From Neobacillus bataviensis (GTDB lineage Bacteria; Bacillota; Bacilli; Bacillales_B; DSM-18226), in NCBI RefSeq assembly GCF_019969725.1, contig NZ_JAHXYW010000002.1, positions 310,001 to 374,000 of the forward strand: a DNA stretch of 64,000 bases. Direction: 5' to 3'. How positions within the stretch are numbered: position 1 is the first letter of the stretch; each line of letters starts with the position of its first letter. Below are positions 8,741-16,619 of the stretch, piece by piece. The notes under the pieces are model-generated. The model was given only the letters and a program-made list of their open reading frames with translations. It was not told the origin of the DNA and did no database searches. A program made the translations under genes and the position numbers.

Positions 8741-8767
8741 GGCGAACAGTGACTGTCACTGTTCGCC
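8741..8767. terminator. Perfect palindrome GGCGAACAGTGAC with 13-bp arms
   Basis: Two 13-base arms flank a single T. In the leftward direction it is followed by TTTTAT, so it mainly ends the M15 peptidase gene, whose last three codons and stop lie inside the palindrome. In the rightward direction there is no T-run after it. Confidence 0.75.
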
Positions 8768-9337
8768 ATCTGCTGTCAAAGATGAGTTTGGTGGTCTTTC
8801 TCCATTCTGTAAATCAGCAATTGTCAAGCCAAAATCCATTTCTAAATGGGGATAATCTTTAAATTTTGCCCAATCGCCTCCCCATTGGAATCCTAAGGAT
8901 TTAGCCATTTTAACCACCTCGGTCCAATCCGCGACACCATTTTTATTTCCATCATAATTCATGTCCCAAATGACATCACCTGCAGAAGTCTTTAGCGCAA
9001 AATCGATGGCAAGCCCGAAATTGTGGTAGGACTCTCCGCCTTTTGCATACGTTACAATATTTCCTTCAGAAGTACGGCCTTTTTCATAGAGTCGATCCTG
9101 GTCTGCTGCACTTCGGAATCCATCCGTGATCACGAGCACAATTCCTCTTTTGGCAGCCTGTTGGATTAATTGATTGCTTCGTTCTTTCACAATCGGATGG
9201 AGATCAGTTGGTAAAGGCGTTGTCTGCTTGTTATTCGATCCCATAAAAGGAATTGATTCCTTATGAAACACAATGACGTATAGGATAGTGAATATGATGA
9301 GTAATAATGTGAATGATAAACTTCCTATCCGCTTCAA
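8756..9337 (-). CDS. M15-family cell-wall peptidase (CwlK/VanY-like), membrane anchored
   Basis: This is a predicted zinc peptidase acting on peptidoglycan stem peptides (L-Ala-D-Glu or D-Ala-D-Ala type; the exact bond is not decidable). An N-terminal membrane segment (SLSFTLLLIIFTILYVIVF) is followed by an external catalytic domain. The metal-site motifs are SYHNFGLAIDFA (SxHxxGxAxD) and YPHLEMDF (HLE), and ITDGFRS is the usual upstream strand. The start is uncertain: the TTG at 9337 has AAAGGA upstream, whereas an ATG at 9391 has no ribosome site. The stop codon lies within the terminator palindrome. Confidence 0.82.
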   Translation of the reverse strand: MKRIGSLSFTLLLIIFTILYVIVFHKESIPFMGSNNKQTTPLPTDLHPIVKERSNQLIQQAAKRGIVLVITDGFRSAADQDRLYEKGRTSEGNIVTYAKGGESYHNFGLAIDFALKTSAGDVIWDMNYDGNKNGVADWTEVVKMAKSLGFQWGGDWAKFKDYPHLEMDFGLTIADLQNGERPPNSSLTADGEQ

Positions 9338-9448
9338 TTCTTTAGATTCCTTTCGTAAAAAAATTAGTACACTTTCTAAGACGAATAACATAACGTGGTT
9401 GTTTCATTTTTTTTATTGTTTTGATAATAAGAACAAAAATGGCCGCCT

Positions 9449-9795
9449 CTGGTCATTAAGAAAGGTCCTAATGCCCATCAACAAGAAAAGAGGCGGTCTG
9501 CGGTAATTAGGAGAGGCTCCTAATGCCCGTTCGCGAGAAAAAAGGGTGCCCACGGTAATTAGGAGAGGCTCCTAATGCCCATTCGCGAGAAAAAAGGGTG
9601 CTCGCGGTAATTAGGAGAGGCTCCTAATGCCCGTTCGCGAGAAAAAAGGGTGCTCGCGGTAATTAGGAGAGGCTCCTAATGCCCGTTCGCGAGAAAAAAA
9701 GGTGCTCGCGGTAATTAGGAGAGGCTCCTAATGCCCATCAGCAAGTAAAAATGCCGCTAGCGGTAATTAAGTGGAGCTCCTTATATCCTTTAGCA
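9449..9795. repeat. Tandem array A, 52-bp period, about seven units
   Basis: Units begin at 9449 (degenerate), 9501, 9553, 9605, 9657, 9709 and 9761 (degenerate), exactly 52 bases apart. Each central unit carries two inverted repeats: ATTAGGAG / CTCCTAAT with a 3-base loop, and CGCGAG / CTCGCG with an 11-base loop. The five central units are nearly identical and the ends decay. It lies between the peptidase start and the 3' end of the XRE regulator gene. Confidence 0.95.
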
Positions 9796-11022
9796 TGAAT
9801 TTTTCCCGGACTCCTGAATAATTCTATACGTTTCATTAGCAAAATCCTTATACTTCGAATCCGGGAGCGGCCGATAATTTTCGACTGCTTCCACAGAAAT
9901 TTGAAGGGCTTTGTCTCTGTTCCCAAGTTCGTGATAACAAAGAGATTTGAACACATCGGCAATGTATAGTAACGACAAATCAAACGGATGATGAACCCAT
10001 TCCGGTATTTTCTTTTCAAGGAATGGAATAGCTTCGTCATATCGTTTTAGTCCATAATAAGCTTTTCCTTTTTCAAGGAAAAATAAGTCTTCAAAGTTAT
10101 CTGCTAATTTCGGACTGGATAAATATTGATCAATCATAACTAAGGCCTCTTCATAAGCCTTCTGTTCAGAAATGAGCGACATAACCGTGAAAACATCATA
10201 AAAGACAAGTGAAAAGGTATCATCAGCAAATTCACCATATTGCTTTAACTTCAACGTAAAATGTCGTTTTTTCTCCTCATCGCGGGTCATCTCACCATGT
10301 GCTGCAGCAAGCCTGTACAAATCATCAATCCGATAAAAAATTCTGTGCTCTTTTGAAAAATCAATGGCGTTTTCCATTACACATGTGGCAGAATCAGAAT
10401 CCCCGACTGCAAAATGCAAAATCGCTTCATTGTAGTCCAAGTCCACACGGGTCATCGGGTCGATGTAAGCATGGTTTGCTTCAAGTTCAGCCCGTTCAGA
10501 CAACAATATGGATAACGACTCAGAATAATCGTGCTCTAAGAATTTTACCATGGCACGGAAGATGCCAATATTAGCCCTTTTTGCAGTTAGCATCATCTCA
10601 TCGTACATGATGGCAGCACGGTCGGAAAGCTCCCGCCAGCCTTCTTTTTTTTCATAGTAAAGACAGCGGCTATAGATATCCAATAATCGGGCAGACTCAT
10701 ATCCATTTGTGAGGTTCTCTAAATAGGGTTCGATGAGGGATGCAATCTGTCGATACCTCTCAGGTGATTTATCAAGTTTCACATTGTAGGACTTCTCCGC
10801 TTTTTCTAACACATCTCTTAATTCCTGAGAACTTACCTCTTCTAAAAGTTCAGTGACTTCTACACCTAGACGTTTTGCGATATAGGCTAAACTTTCCATT
10901 GAAGGCTTTGCTTTATTATTTTCGATTAAACTGAGCATCCCTTTTGTGAGCTCTTCGCCAGCAAGCGCTTCAAGCGTCATCTTTTTCCTTTTTCTAATTT
11001 CCCGAATTCGTTCTCCTAACAT
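9790..11022 (-). CDS. XRE-family regulator with C-terminal TPR-like repeats
   Basis: The N-terminal 65 residues form a Cro/CI-type helix-turn-helix (LGERIREIRKRKKMTLEALAGEELTKGMLS...PSMESLAYIAKRLGV). About 340 residues of helical repeats follow, resembling the tetratricopeptide sensor part of Rgg/PlcR-like regulators; the segment around AYYGLKRYDEAIPFLEKK is typical. The ATG at 11022 is used because AAGGAAG lies upstream and the HTH begins there. It is divergent from an MFS gene, and two identical 17-bp palindromes lie between them. It probably represses itself and the transporter in response to a peptide or drug. Confidence 0.88.
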   Translation of the reverse strand: MLGERIREIRKRKKMTLEALAGEELTKGMLSLIENNKAKPSMESLAYIAKRLGVEVTELLEEVSSQELRDVLEKAEKSYNVKLDKSPERYRQIASLIEPYLENLTNGYESARLLDIYSRCLYYEKKEGWRELSDRAAIMYDEMMLTAKRANIGIFRAMVKFLEHDYSESLSILLSERAELEANHAYIDPMTRVDLDYNEAILHFAVGDSDSATCVMENAIDFSKEHRIFYRIDDLYRLAAAHGEMTRDEEKKRHFTLKLKQYGEFADDTFSLVFYDVFTVMSLISEQKAYEEALVMIDQYLSSPKLADNFEDLFFLEKGKAYYGLKRYDEAIPFLEKKIPEWVHHPFDLSLLYIADVFKSLCYHELGNRDKALQISVEAVENYRPLPDSKYKDFANETYRIIQESGKNSC

Positions 11023-11058
11023 TTCAATAAGCACTTCCTTAGGCAAAATAATCAATTA

Positions 11059-11075
11059 GTTTAATTATATTAAAC
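11059..11075. promoter_or_regulatory. Operator palindrome 1 in the XRE/MFS divergent region
   Basis: GTTTAAT-TAT-ATTAAAC is a perfect 7+3+7 inverted repeat, 36 bases from the regulator start codon. It matches the palindrome at 11114-11130 in both arms. Confidence 0.7.
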
Positions 11076-11113
11076 TTTTTCTTGAAATGGAAGTGGCTGC
11101 TATGTTATGATTT

Positions 11114-11130
11114 GTTTAATTAAATTAAAC
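11114..11130. promoter_or_regulatory. Operator palindrome 2 in the XRE/MFS divergent region
   Basis: GTTTAAT-TAA-ATTAAAC is a perfect 7+3+7 inverted repeat just upstream of the MFS ribosome site. Its centre is 55 bases from that of palindrome 1. It follows a TATGTTATGAT stretch that could hold the MFS -10 element. Confidence 0.7.
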
Positions 11131-11146
11131 TTTTGGGGTGGGGTTG

Positions 11147-12445
11147 ATGATGGAGGACCGTTTAAAGCTGAAAAAAGCCACGTATCATCTCTGGACATTC
11201 ACAATAAGCAAGCTAATTTCTTCCTTTGGAGCGCAAATTTATTCCTTTGCCGTCAGTTTTTATATTTTACAACTAACAGGATCGGCGACCAGTTTTGCTG
11301 CCAATCTAATCTGCAATATTTTGCCGCGGACACTGGCAGCGCCCTTTGCTGGGTATATGACGGATAAGTTTTCACGAAAAAAGATAGCGATTGCAGCACA
11401 AATTGCCACGACCTTGGCCATAGCCGGGCTGCTCACCGTAACAGTAACATCGGGTCTATCCTTAATCGCTGTTTATACAACTTCTTGTATTTTGTCATTG
11501 ACCTCGATGTTTTCGGGAGTGGCGTTTACCTCATCGATAACTGGGCTCGTTGACAAGGACCGAATTCAAAAAGCGATGTCTTTGAATCAAATGTCGATTT
11601 CCTTTGCCGCGATTGCCAGTCCGGCTGTAGGAGGATTTCTTTATGGTGCTGTATCCATGCTAGTTTTCCTTATTACCTATATGAGCGCATCTAGTATAGC
11701 TATTTTGTTGGAATCGACCATGAATTTTACCTTGTTTGCCAACAGAAAAGATGAAGTAAAGGGGGAATCGAAGGAATCGATGTGGCAGAGCATGAAGGCT
11801 GGAATTCATTATTTGAAACAGCATTCGTTAATCGTCACCATCATCTGGATGGCACTGTTAATTAATTTCCTCTTTGGTGCCTACGAGGTCGGCTATTCCT
11901 TTATCCTTATTGAAAAATTGAAAATGGCTTCCCGCAATTTTGGCTTTACCCAAGGGGCATTTGCGATCGGAATGCTAGTATTGTCCGTTTATTTTTCCGT
12001 AAGAAAAGAAGTTAAATTTCCGTTTCGTTTAGCCAAACGAGCCTTCATCGGGATGGGAATCATCATGGGTGGTGCGGCAGTGCCTATCCTCATTCCAATG
12101 TCTGGTATTACAGTATTTGTTTATTATTTAGTCATCATGTTCACTTTAGGAACTATGATGATCATAGTTAATACTCCTATTCAGGTAATGCTGCAAAAGC
12201 AGATTGAAGATGATTTTAAAGGGCGTGTGTTTTCCATAGTGGAAACAATGGCAATGGCACTAATGCCGTTAGGAATGGTGTTGTACGGCTTTTTGTATGA
12301 TATTTTCCCTGCTCAATGGATACTTCTTCTCTCGGCTTGCCTGTTTCTCGTCGTGATTCTGATTCTTGCAAGGCCGTCTGTGGTAAGAAGAGCACATCCG
12401 GAGCTTAACGAGGTTAGTATCGTTAGTAGTGAAGTCGTTTCGTGA
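11147..12445 (+). CDS. MFS transporter, probable multidrug or antibiotic exporter
   Basis: This 432-residue, roughly 12-helix major facilitator begins with charged residues, then TFTISKLISSFGAQIYSFAVSFYIL and the loop DKFSRKKIAIAAQ (motif A-like). The layout resembles the macrolide-efflux/enterobactin-exporter type of MFS. Several start codons cluster here; ATG 11147 or 11150 behind GGGGTGGGG is preferred over the GTG at 11138. It is divergent from and probably controlled by the XRE/TPR regulator through the two palindromes. The substrate is unknown. Confidence 0.82.
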   Translation: MMEDRLKLKKATYHLWTFTISKLISSFGAQIYSFAVSFYILQLTGSATSFAANLICNILPRTLAAPFAGYMTDKFSRKKIAIAAQIATTLAIAGLLTVTVTSGLSLIAVYTTSCILSLTSMFSGVAFTSSITGLVDKDRIQKAMSLNQMSISFAAIASPAVGGFLYGAVSMLVFLITYMSASSIAILLESTMNFTLFANRKDEVKGESKESMWQSMKAGIHYLKQHSLIVTIIWMALLINFLFGAYEVGYSFILIEKLKMASRNFGFTQGAFAIGMLVLSVYFSVRKEVKFPFRLAKRAFIGMGIIMGGAAVPILIPMSGITVFVYYLVIMFTLGTMMIIVNTPIQVMLQKQIEDDFKGRVFSIVETMAMALMPLGMVLYGFLYDIFPAQWILLLSACLFLVVILILARPSVVRRAHPELNEVSIVSSEVVS

Positions 12446-12481
12446 AAATTGAACCTAAAAAATAAGCTGCTTTTAAAAATC

Positions 12482-12505
12482 AAGCTGCCATCTTGGCGGC
12501 TTGTT
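12482..12505 (+). terminator. Weak hairpin behind the MFS gene
   Basis: AAGCTGCC pairs imperfectly with GGCGGCTT, followed only by GTT. It may act as a weak terminator between the MFS gene and the LuxR-type locus. Confidence 0.35.
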
Positions 12506-12534
12506 CCTACTGCTTAAAAAGGGAGGAATATGCA

Positions 12535-12597
12535 GTGGAATTGAAGAATTCAATAATATTAGTGGAAATTCCAACGAAAGTGAGGGATGTAAGTTGA
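12535..12597 (+). CDS. Possible 20-residue leader peptide upstream of the MalT-like regulator
   Basis: A GTG codon with an excellent ribosome site (GGGAGGAA, six bases upstream) opens a 20-codon frame. Its TGA stop overlaps the TTG start of the regulator (TTGA). The arrangement suggests translational coupling. No homology is recognised, and the only support is the ribosome site and the overlap. Confidence 0.35.
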   Translation: MELKNSIILVEIPTKVRDVS

Positions 12598-13646
12598 ATA
12601 ATCATTTATTATCTGTGGATAATGGAGAACCCTTTCCTAATCGGAATTTTCTGTTGACCACTAAATTTCACCTGCCATATCCTCCTGTCCATCATGTAAT
12701 AAGAGATCGACTTTATAAAACGTTCGATCAAACATTGCACTGTAAACTCACGTTGGTGACTGCGCCTCCTGGTTATGGGAAATCCACGATTGTAAGTGAG
12801 TGGGTCCGCCATCAATCCATCAGTGCTTGCTGGGTATCCCTTGATGAAGGTGACAATGATGTACTGCGTTTTTGGATGTACCTGTTTGCTTCATTAGTAA
12901 ATGTCGATCCAAGAATGAAAGGAATATATGAAGCTATATTACAGCCATCGTTAATGCTTTCCCCAGAACAAATGGTGACTAATTTAATCAATATGCTGAT
13001 GGAAATCCCGGAGCAGCTCGTTATCATTTTTGATGACTACCATCAAATAGAAAACTCGGTAGTCCATCAATCAGTATCACTTCTATTACAATACCTGCCT
13101 AACAACATACATATTTGTTTAATAAGCCGAAATGAACCTCCTTTTCCAATTGGGGCATTACGGGCTAAGGGTCAAATAAACGATATCAGCATACTAGAAC
13201 TGAAGTTTACCAAGGAGGAAATCTCTTCATACTGGCGCGAACAAACAGGCCTGCAGCCAACTGAATCCATTCTGCAGCTTTTAGCAGATCTTACTGAAGG
13301 CTGGATAGCAGGACTACAACTGGCAGGTCTTTCTGAACGTTCCGGTCAGATGGGTACCCTAAGCCAATTTAACGGAAGCCATCGATATATCGTTGAATAC
13401 TTAATGGAGGAAGTTTTTCAGCGCCTGCCGGATGACTTGAAATTATTTTTGATGAAAACATCCATTCTTCATCGGATGAATAGTCAATTATGTGATATGG
13501 TGACAGATCGCACTGATTCAAGAGAAATATTAATGAAAATTGAGCAATCGAACTTATTTCTCATCCCGTTAGATAGCCAGCTTTATTGGTATCGATATCA
13601 TCATCTTTTTGCTGATTTTCTTACAGCCCATTTAAAAAAGAAATGA
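12594..13646 (+). CDS. MalT-like LuxR-family regulator, N-terminal ATPase part
   Basis: This 350-residue frame holds the STAND-type ATPase module of a MalT/LAL regulator: an entry segment (LLTTKFHLPYPP), Walker A APPGYGKST, Walker B LVIIFDDYH, and the winged-helix-like end YRYHHLFADFLTAHLKKK. In intact relatives the chain then continues into a TPR-like region and a LuxR HTH. Here it stops at 13644-13646, while the missing part follows at once in the -1 frame. The stop overlaps the next ATG (ATGA). The in-frame bases just before the stop read TTA AAA AAG, containing the slippery heptamer A AAA AAG. The TTG at 12594 is chosen because GAGGGATG precedes it and the homologous region starts there. 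Confidence 0.8.
   Translation: MNNHLLSVDNGEPFPNRNFLLTTKFHLPYPPVHHVIRDRLYKTFDQTLHCKLTLVTAPPGYGKSTIVSEWVRHQSISACWVSLDEGDNDVLRFWMYLFASLVNVDPRMKGIYEAILQPSLMLSPEQMVTNLINMLMEIPEQLVIIFDDYHQIENSVVHQSVSLLLQYLPNNIHICLISRNEPPFPIGALRAKGQINDISILELKFTKEEISSYWREQTGLQPTESILQLLADLTEGWIAGLQLAGLSERSGQMGTLSQFNGSHRYIVEYLMEEVFQRLPDDLKLFLMKTSILHRMNSQLCDMVTDRTDSREILMKIEQSNLFLIPLDSQLYWYRYHHLFADFLTAHLKKK
13634..13640 (+). other. Slippery heptamer A AAA AAG at the regulator frame junction
   Basis: In the upstream frame the codons are TTA AAA AAG AAA TGA. A -1 slip on A AAA AAG continues directly into the downstream frame (…KK-E-MTDEYK), restoring a normal MalT-like junction. The same heptamer drives frameshifting in E. 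coli dnaX. I see no strong downstream hairpin or upstream Shine-Dalgarno stimulator. Confidence 0.55.
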
Positions 13647-15184
13647 CAGATGAATACAAATCCCTTCATGAAAAGGCCTGCCAATGGTTCATCAAACATG
13701 GACATAAGGAAGAAGCTATTCAATATGCCTTAACGGCTGAAAATTATGAGCTGGCTACTAACCTAATCTTGAGCATTGTCTCGAACTTACTGAGAAGAAG
13801 GGAAGTCACCACTCTGCAAAAGTGGCTGCATCAATTACCCTCATCCTTTATCGAACGGCCTGACATCTTAATTGTCTTAACCTGGGCAGAGATGTTAGCA
13901 GGGAAATATGAAAATGTTAATCTCTTTCTTGGAAAAATAAATTCCGCCTTACAAAGGGAACCACAACAGGAAAGGACCATTCGGCTAAAAGAAGAAGTAG
14001 GGGTGTTAGAAAACTTTAATGCCTTACTTATGGGAGATTACGAGCTTGCAATAAAGCTGTTGATGAAATTAGCAGAACGGCAAACCATGCCGGACGTGAA
14101 AATTTGGCTTGATTATGGAATCGAGCTAAATCCAGGAGAATTGCCTTTTATTCGCGGCTTTTATGGGATGAATGGAAGACTGAATCAGACATATCAGTTC
14201 CATCAGTTTTACGATGTCTTTATTGAAAAGAACCATTACCATGAAAGCGCCTATGCTGCTTACCAGCGTGCGGCGTTTAGTGAAATTCATTATCAAAAGA
14301 ATCATGATCATTTAGCCCTTAAACATGCAGAAACGGCTATCAGGCTGGCAAAGTCTTTTCGCTTGGTTGGAGCATATATACCGGCAATTATTATTAAAGC
14401 AAAGATAAACCAGAACGAAGCCATTGAGATTCTTCATTTAGCGAAAGAATATTTAACCCAATTAAACCTGCAATCCAGTTACTGGAGTCAGCTTTTATCA
14501 GCACAAATCATTCAATTTGAGCTTGCTCGCGGTGAGATGAAAAAGGTTGATAAATGGGTAGAGTCATGCCGTTTTCAGGAATTGGCAGAGATCCCTCCGA
14601 ACAGAGAGTTTGAGATTCTGGTCTATATTTTATTATTGATGAAAGAAAAGAAGTATGGGCAAGCGGAGCATTGGGCGCTGCGTCTCTTAAATCAGGCCGA
14701 AAAAAGCGGAAGAATTATGACCAGACTTGAGACGCACTTATATCTAGCAGAGGTATTCCGGCGCGTAGACAATTCATTTGAAAGCATTAACCAATTAACT
14801 CAAGCACTGAAACTTGGTGAAGAGCATGGTTACCTAAGGATTTTTTCTGATGTAAGTTTTGATTCAAAACCACTGTTTAAACAATATCTTCAAGTAAAAA
14901 ATAAACGCAGCCAACTCGATATAATGACAGTCGTCTCGAAAGAATATCTAGCTTCCGTTCTTCAAGTAGTTGGTGTATACGATAAATACGATGAGTCTAA
15001 AGTCCATGCACTTACAACAAGAGAACTAGAGGTTCTTCAATTGTTGTCCAAGGGCTTATCGAATAAAGAAATCGCCGCTAAGCTCGTCTTATCCGAGGGG
15101 ACCGTGAAAATTCACCTCAACCGAATATACAGCAAGCTCGGGGCAAAAGGGAGAGTCGAAGCGATTCAAAAAATGAATAAATGA
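13643..15184 (+). CDS. MalT-like LuxR-family regulator, TPR and LuxR-HTH part
   Basis: These 513 residues continue the MalT-like architecture. The typical LHEKACQWFIKHGHKEEAIQYAL junction comes first, then a long helical TPR-like sensor region. A C-terminal LuxR HTH lies at about 455-513 (LTTRELEVLQLLSKGLSNKEIAAKLVLSEGTVK, split here by description only). Its ATG overlaps the preceding stop and has only a weak site (AAAAAAGA), so it is made either by frameshifting or by coupled re-initiation. The likely target is the FAD oxidoreductase gene 128 bases downstream. A homopolymer assembly error in the six-A run is the plain alternative. Confidence 0.8.
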   Translation: MTDEYKSLHEKACQWFIKHGHKEEAIQYALTAENYELATNLILSIVSNLLRRREVTTLQKWLHQLPSSFIERPDILIVLTWAEMLAGKYENVNLFLGKINSALQREPQQERTIRLKEEVGVLENFNALLMGDYELAIKLLMKLAERQTMPDVKIWLDYGIELNPGELPFIRGFYGMNGRLNQTYQFHQFYDVFIEKNHYHESAYAAYQRAAFSEIHYQKNHDHLALKHAETAIRLAKSFRLVGAYIPAIIIKAKINQNEAIEILHLAKEYLTQLNLQSSYWSQLLSAQIIQFELARGEMKKVDKWVESCRFQELAEIPPNREFEILVYILLLMKEKKYGQAEHWALRLLNQAEKSGRIMTRLETHLYLAEVFRRVDNSFESINQLTQALKLGEEHGYLRIFSDVSFDSKPLFKQYLQVKNKRSQLDIMTVVSKEYLASVLQVVGVYDKYDESKVHALTTRELEVLQLLSKGLSNKEIAAKLVLSEGTVKIHLNRIYSKLGAKGRVEAIQKMNK

Positions 15185-15311
15185 ATGACTAGATTCACAG
15201 ACCTTTAAAAAAATATAACCCCCTCTATAACCTTTGTTAGATTCATATCAACCATTGCTTTGTTACGATGGGGATATCTTTAGCAAAGGCTGTAATAGGG
15301 GGAAGTCAAAA

Positions 15312-16544
15312 ATGGAAAATCAATATGATGTCATTATAGTGGGAGGCAGAGTTGCCGGCTCAGCGGCTGCTTACGAACTATCACAAAAGGGATTTAAGGT
15401 CCTGCTCTTGGAGCGAAGTCAGTTTCCAAGTGATATTCTTTCTACGCATAACTTTTTTAATAATTCGCTGCTTATGTTAAAAGAAATAGGGGTCCTTGGA
15501 AAGCTCTTGGCAACTGGGACACCGACATACAAACGGGCATTCATTCAATTTGACCATGAAGTAATTGATGGGGAATTTCCGGAGGTAGAGGGTGAAACCA
15601 ACTGTTTATGTATCCGTCGAACGTATTTGGATCAAATCTTATTTGATCATGCTGCCAGCCAGGAAAATGTCACTGCCCTACAAAGGATGCGTGTAAAAGA
15701 TATCCTTGAAGAGGAGGGAGTCGTCACAGGAGTCCGAGCCATTGATGATAACGGAAAAACCTATCAATTCAAAGCAAAATTGGTTATCGGGGCAGACGGC
15801 AGAAATTCGGCGATTCGGAAAAAGGTAAACAGTAAAAAGTGGAAATCGATTCCTACTGATTTCGCCTCTTATGTTGGTTATGTGAAAGACTTTACCCAAA
15901 ATGGTGAACGATGCGCAGAATTTTATAAAATGAGGGATAAACTTATTATCGCATTTCCAACAAGTGATGAGCAGCATGTCATCGGAATCATGTTTCCGCT
16001 TGAAGACAAGGAATGGGTGGAGCGGTTTAAAAGTAACCCAGAAGAAGCCTTTCGTTCCCTTGTGAATGTAGGTTTTGCGAATACAGACTTTCGTAGACGA
16101 TTAGAGGCTGCCTCTTTTGTTGGGCAAGTCAAAGGTTTATTAGGTTATGACAATGACTGGTACAATGGAATGGGCAAAGGCTGGGCCTTAGTCGGTGATG
16201 CTCTTTCCTTTAAGGACCCAGCCGTTGGCCAAGGAATGCATGATGCCCTTTATGGAGCAAGAATCATGGCAGAAATCTTAAGTCATCATGAGGACTGGTC
16301 CAAGAACTGGGAGCAAATGGCGGAACAGTATAACCAAAAAATGATTGAAAAAATGATGGCGAGATTTGAAATGGCCTGCCAATTCACTAAAAACGTTCCT
16401 TTCACAGAGGAACAGCACATGGTCAATCATTTAATCGGGATGAACCCTGGCTTAACCCAAACCTTCCTTGGATTGTATAACTATGCTAATGAACCAAAGG
16501 ATTTGGAAAGTAAAATTCAGAGCCTCGTTAAGAGTCTTAAGTAA
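15312..16544 (+). CDS. FAD-dependent oxidoreductase (monooxygenase / geranylgeranyl-reductase-like)
   Basis: This 410-residue flavoprotein has an N-terminal Rossmann motif DVIIVGGRVAGSAAAYELS, the mid-chain VIGADGRNSAIRK (GADG motif), and WALVGDALSFKDPAVGQGMHDA, the second FAD motif (GD…P). This is the p-hydroxybenzoate-hydroxylase-like / geranylgeranyl-reductase group. The ATG at 15312 is preceded by AGGGGGAAG; the longer frame adds 26 residues before the FAD fold. It follows the MalT-like regulator and is probably its target. The substrate is unknown. Confidence 0.82.
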   Translation: MENQYDVIIVGGRVAGSAAAYELSQKGFKVLLLERSQFPSDILSTHNFFNNSLLMLKEIGVLGKLLATGTPTYKRAFIQFDHEVIDGEFPEVEGETNCLCIRRTYLDQILFDHAASQENVTALQRMRVKDILEEEGVVTGVRAIDDNGKTYQFKAKLVIGADGRNSAIRKKVNSKKWKSIPTDFASYVGYVKDFTQNGERCAEFYKMRDKLIIAFPTSDEQHVIGIMFPLEDKEWVERFKSNPEEAFRSLVNVGFANTDFRRRLEAASFVGQVKGLLGYDNDWYNGMGKGWALVGDALSFKDPAVGQGMHDALYGARIMAEILSHHEDWSKNWEQMAEQYNQKMIEKMMARFEMACQFTKNVPFTEEQHMVNHLIGMNPGLTQTFLGLYNYANEPKDLESKIQSLVKSLK

Positions 16545-16583
16545 ATGTCAGTATTTAGTTAATAGAGACTGACTCCAAAAAGA

Positions 16584-16619
16584 CAAAAAAGCTTGAGGAC
16601 AATGCCTCAGGCTTTTTTA
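16584..16619. terminator. Bidirectional terminator between the FAD oxidoreductase and guaC
   Basis: AAAAAAGCTTGAGG and CCTCAGGCTTTTTT form a stem with one mismatch and A/T runs on both sides. It serves two convergent genes and touches the guaC stop codon. Confidence 0.88.

Noticed and set aside
15185..15311. TAGATTCA direct repeats before the FAD oxidoreductase as activator sites
   Set aside because: Only eight bases are shared and spacing is about 50 bases; too weak to call without comparison to relatives.
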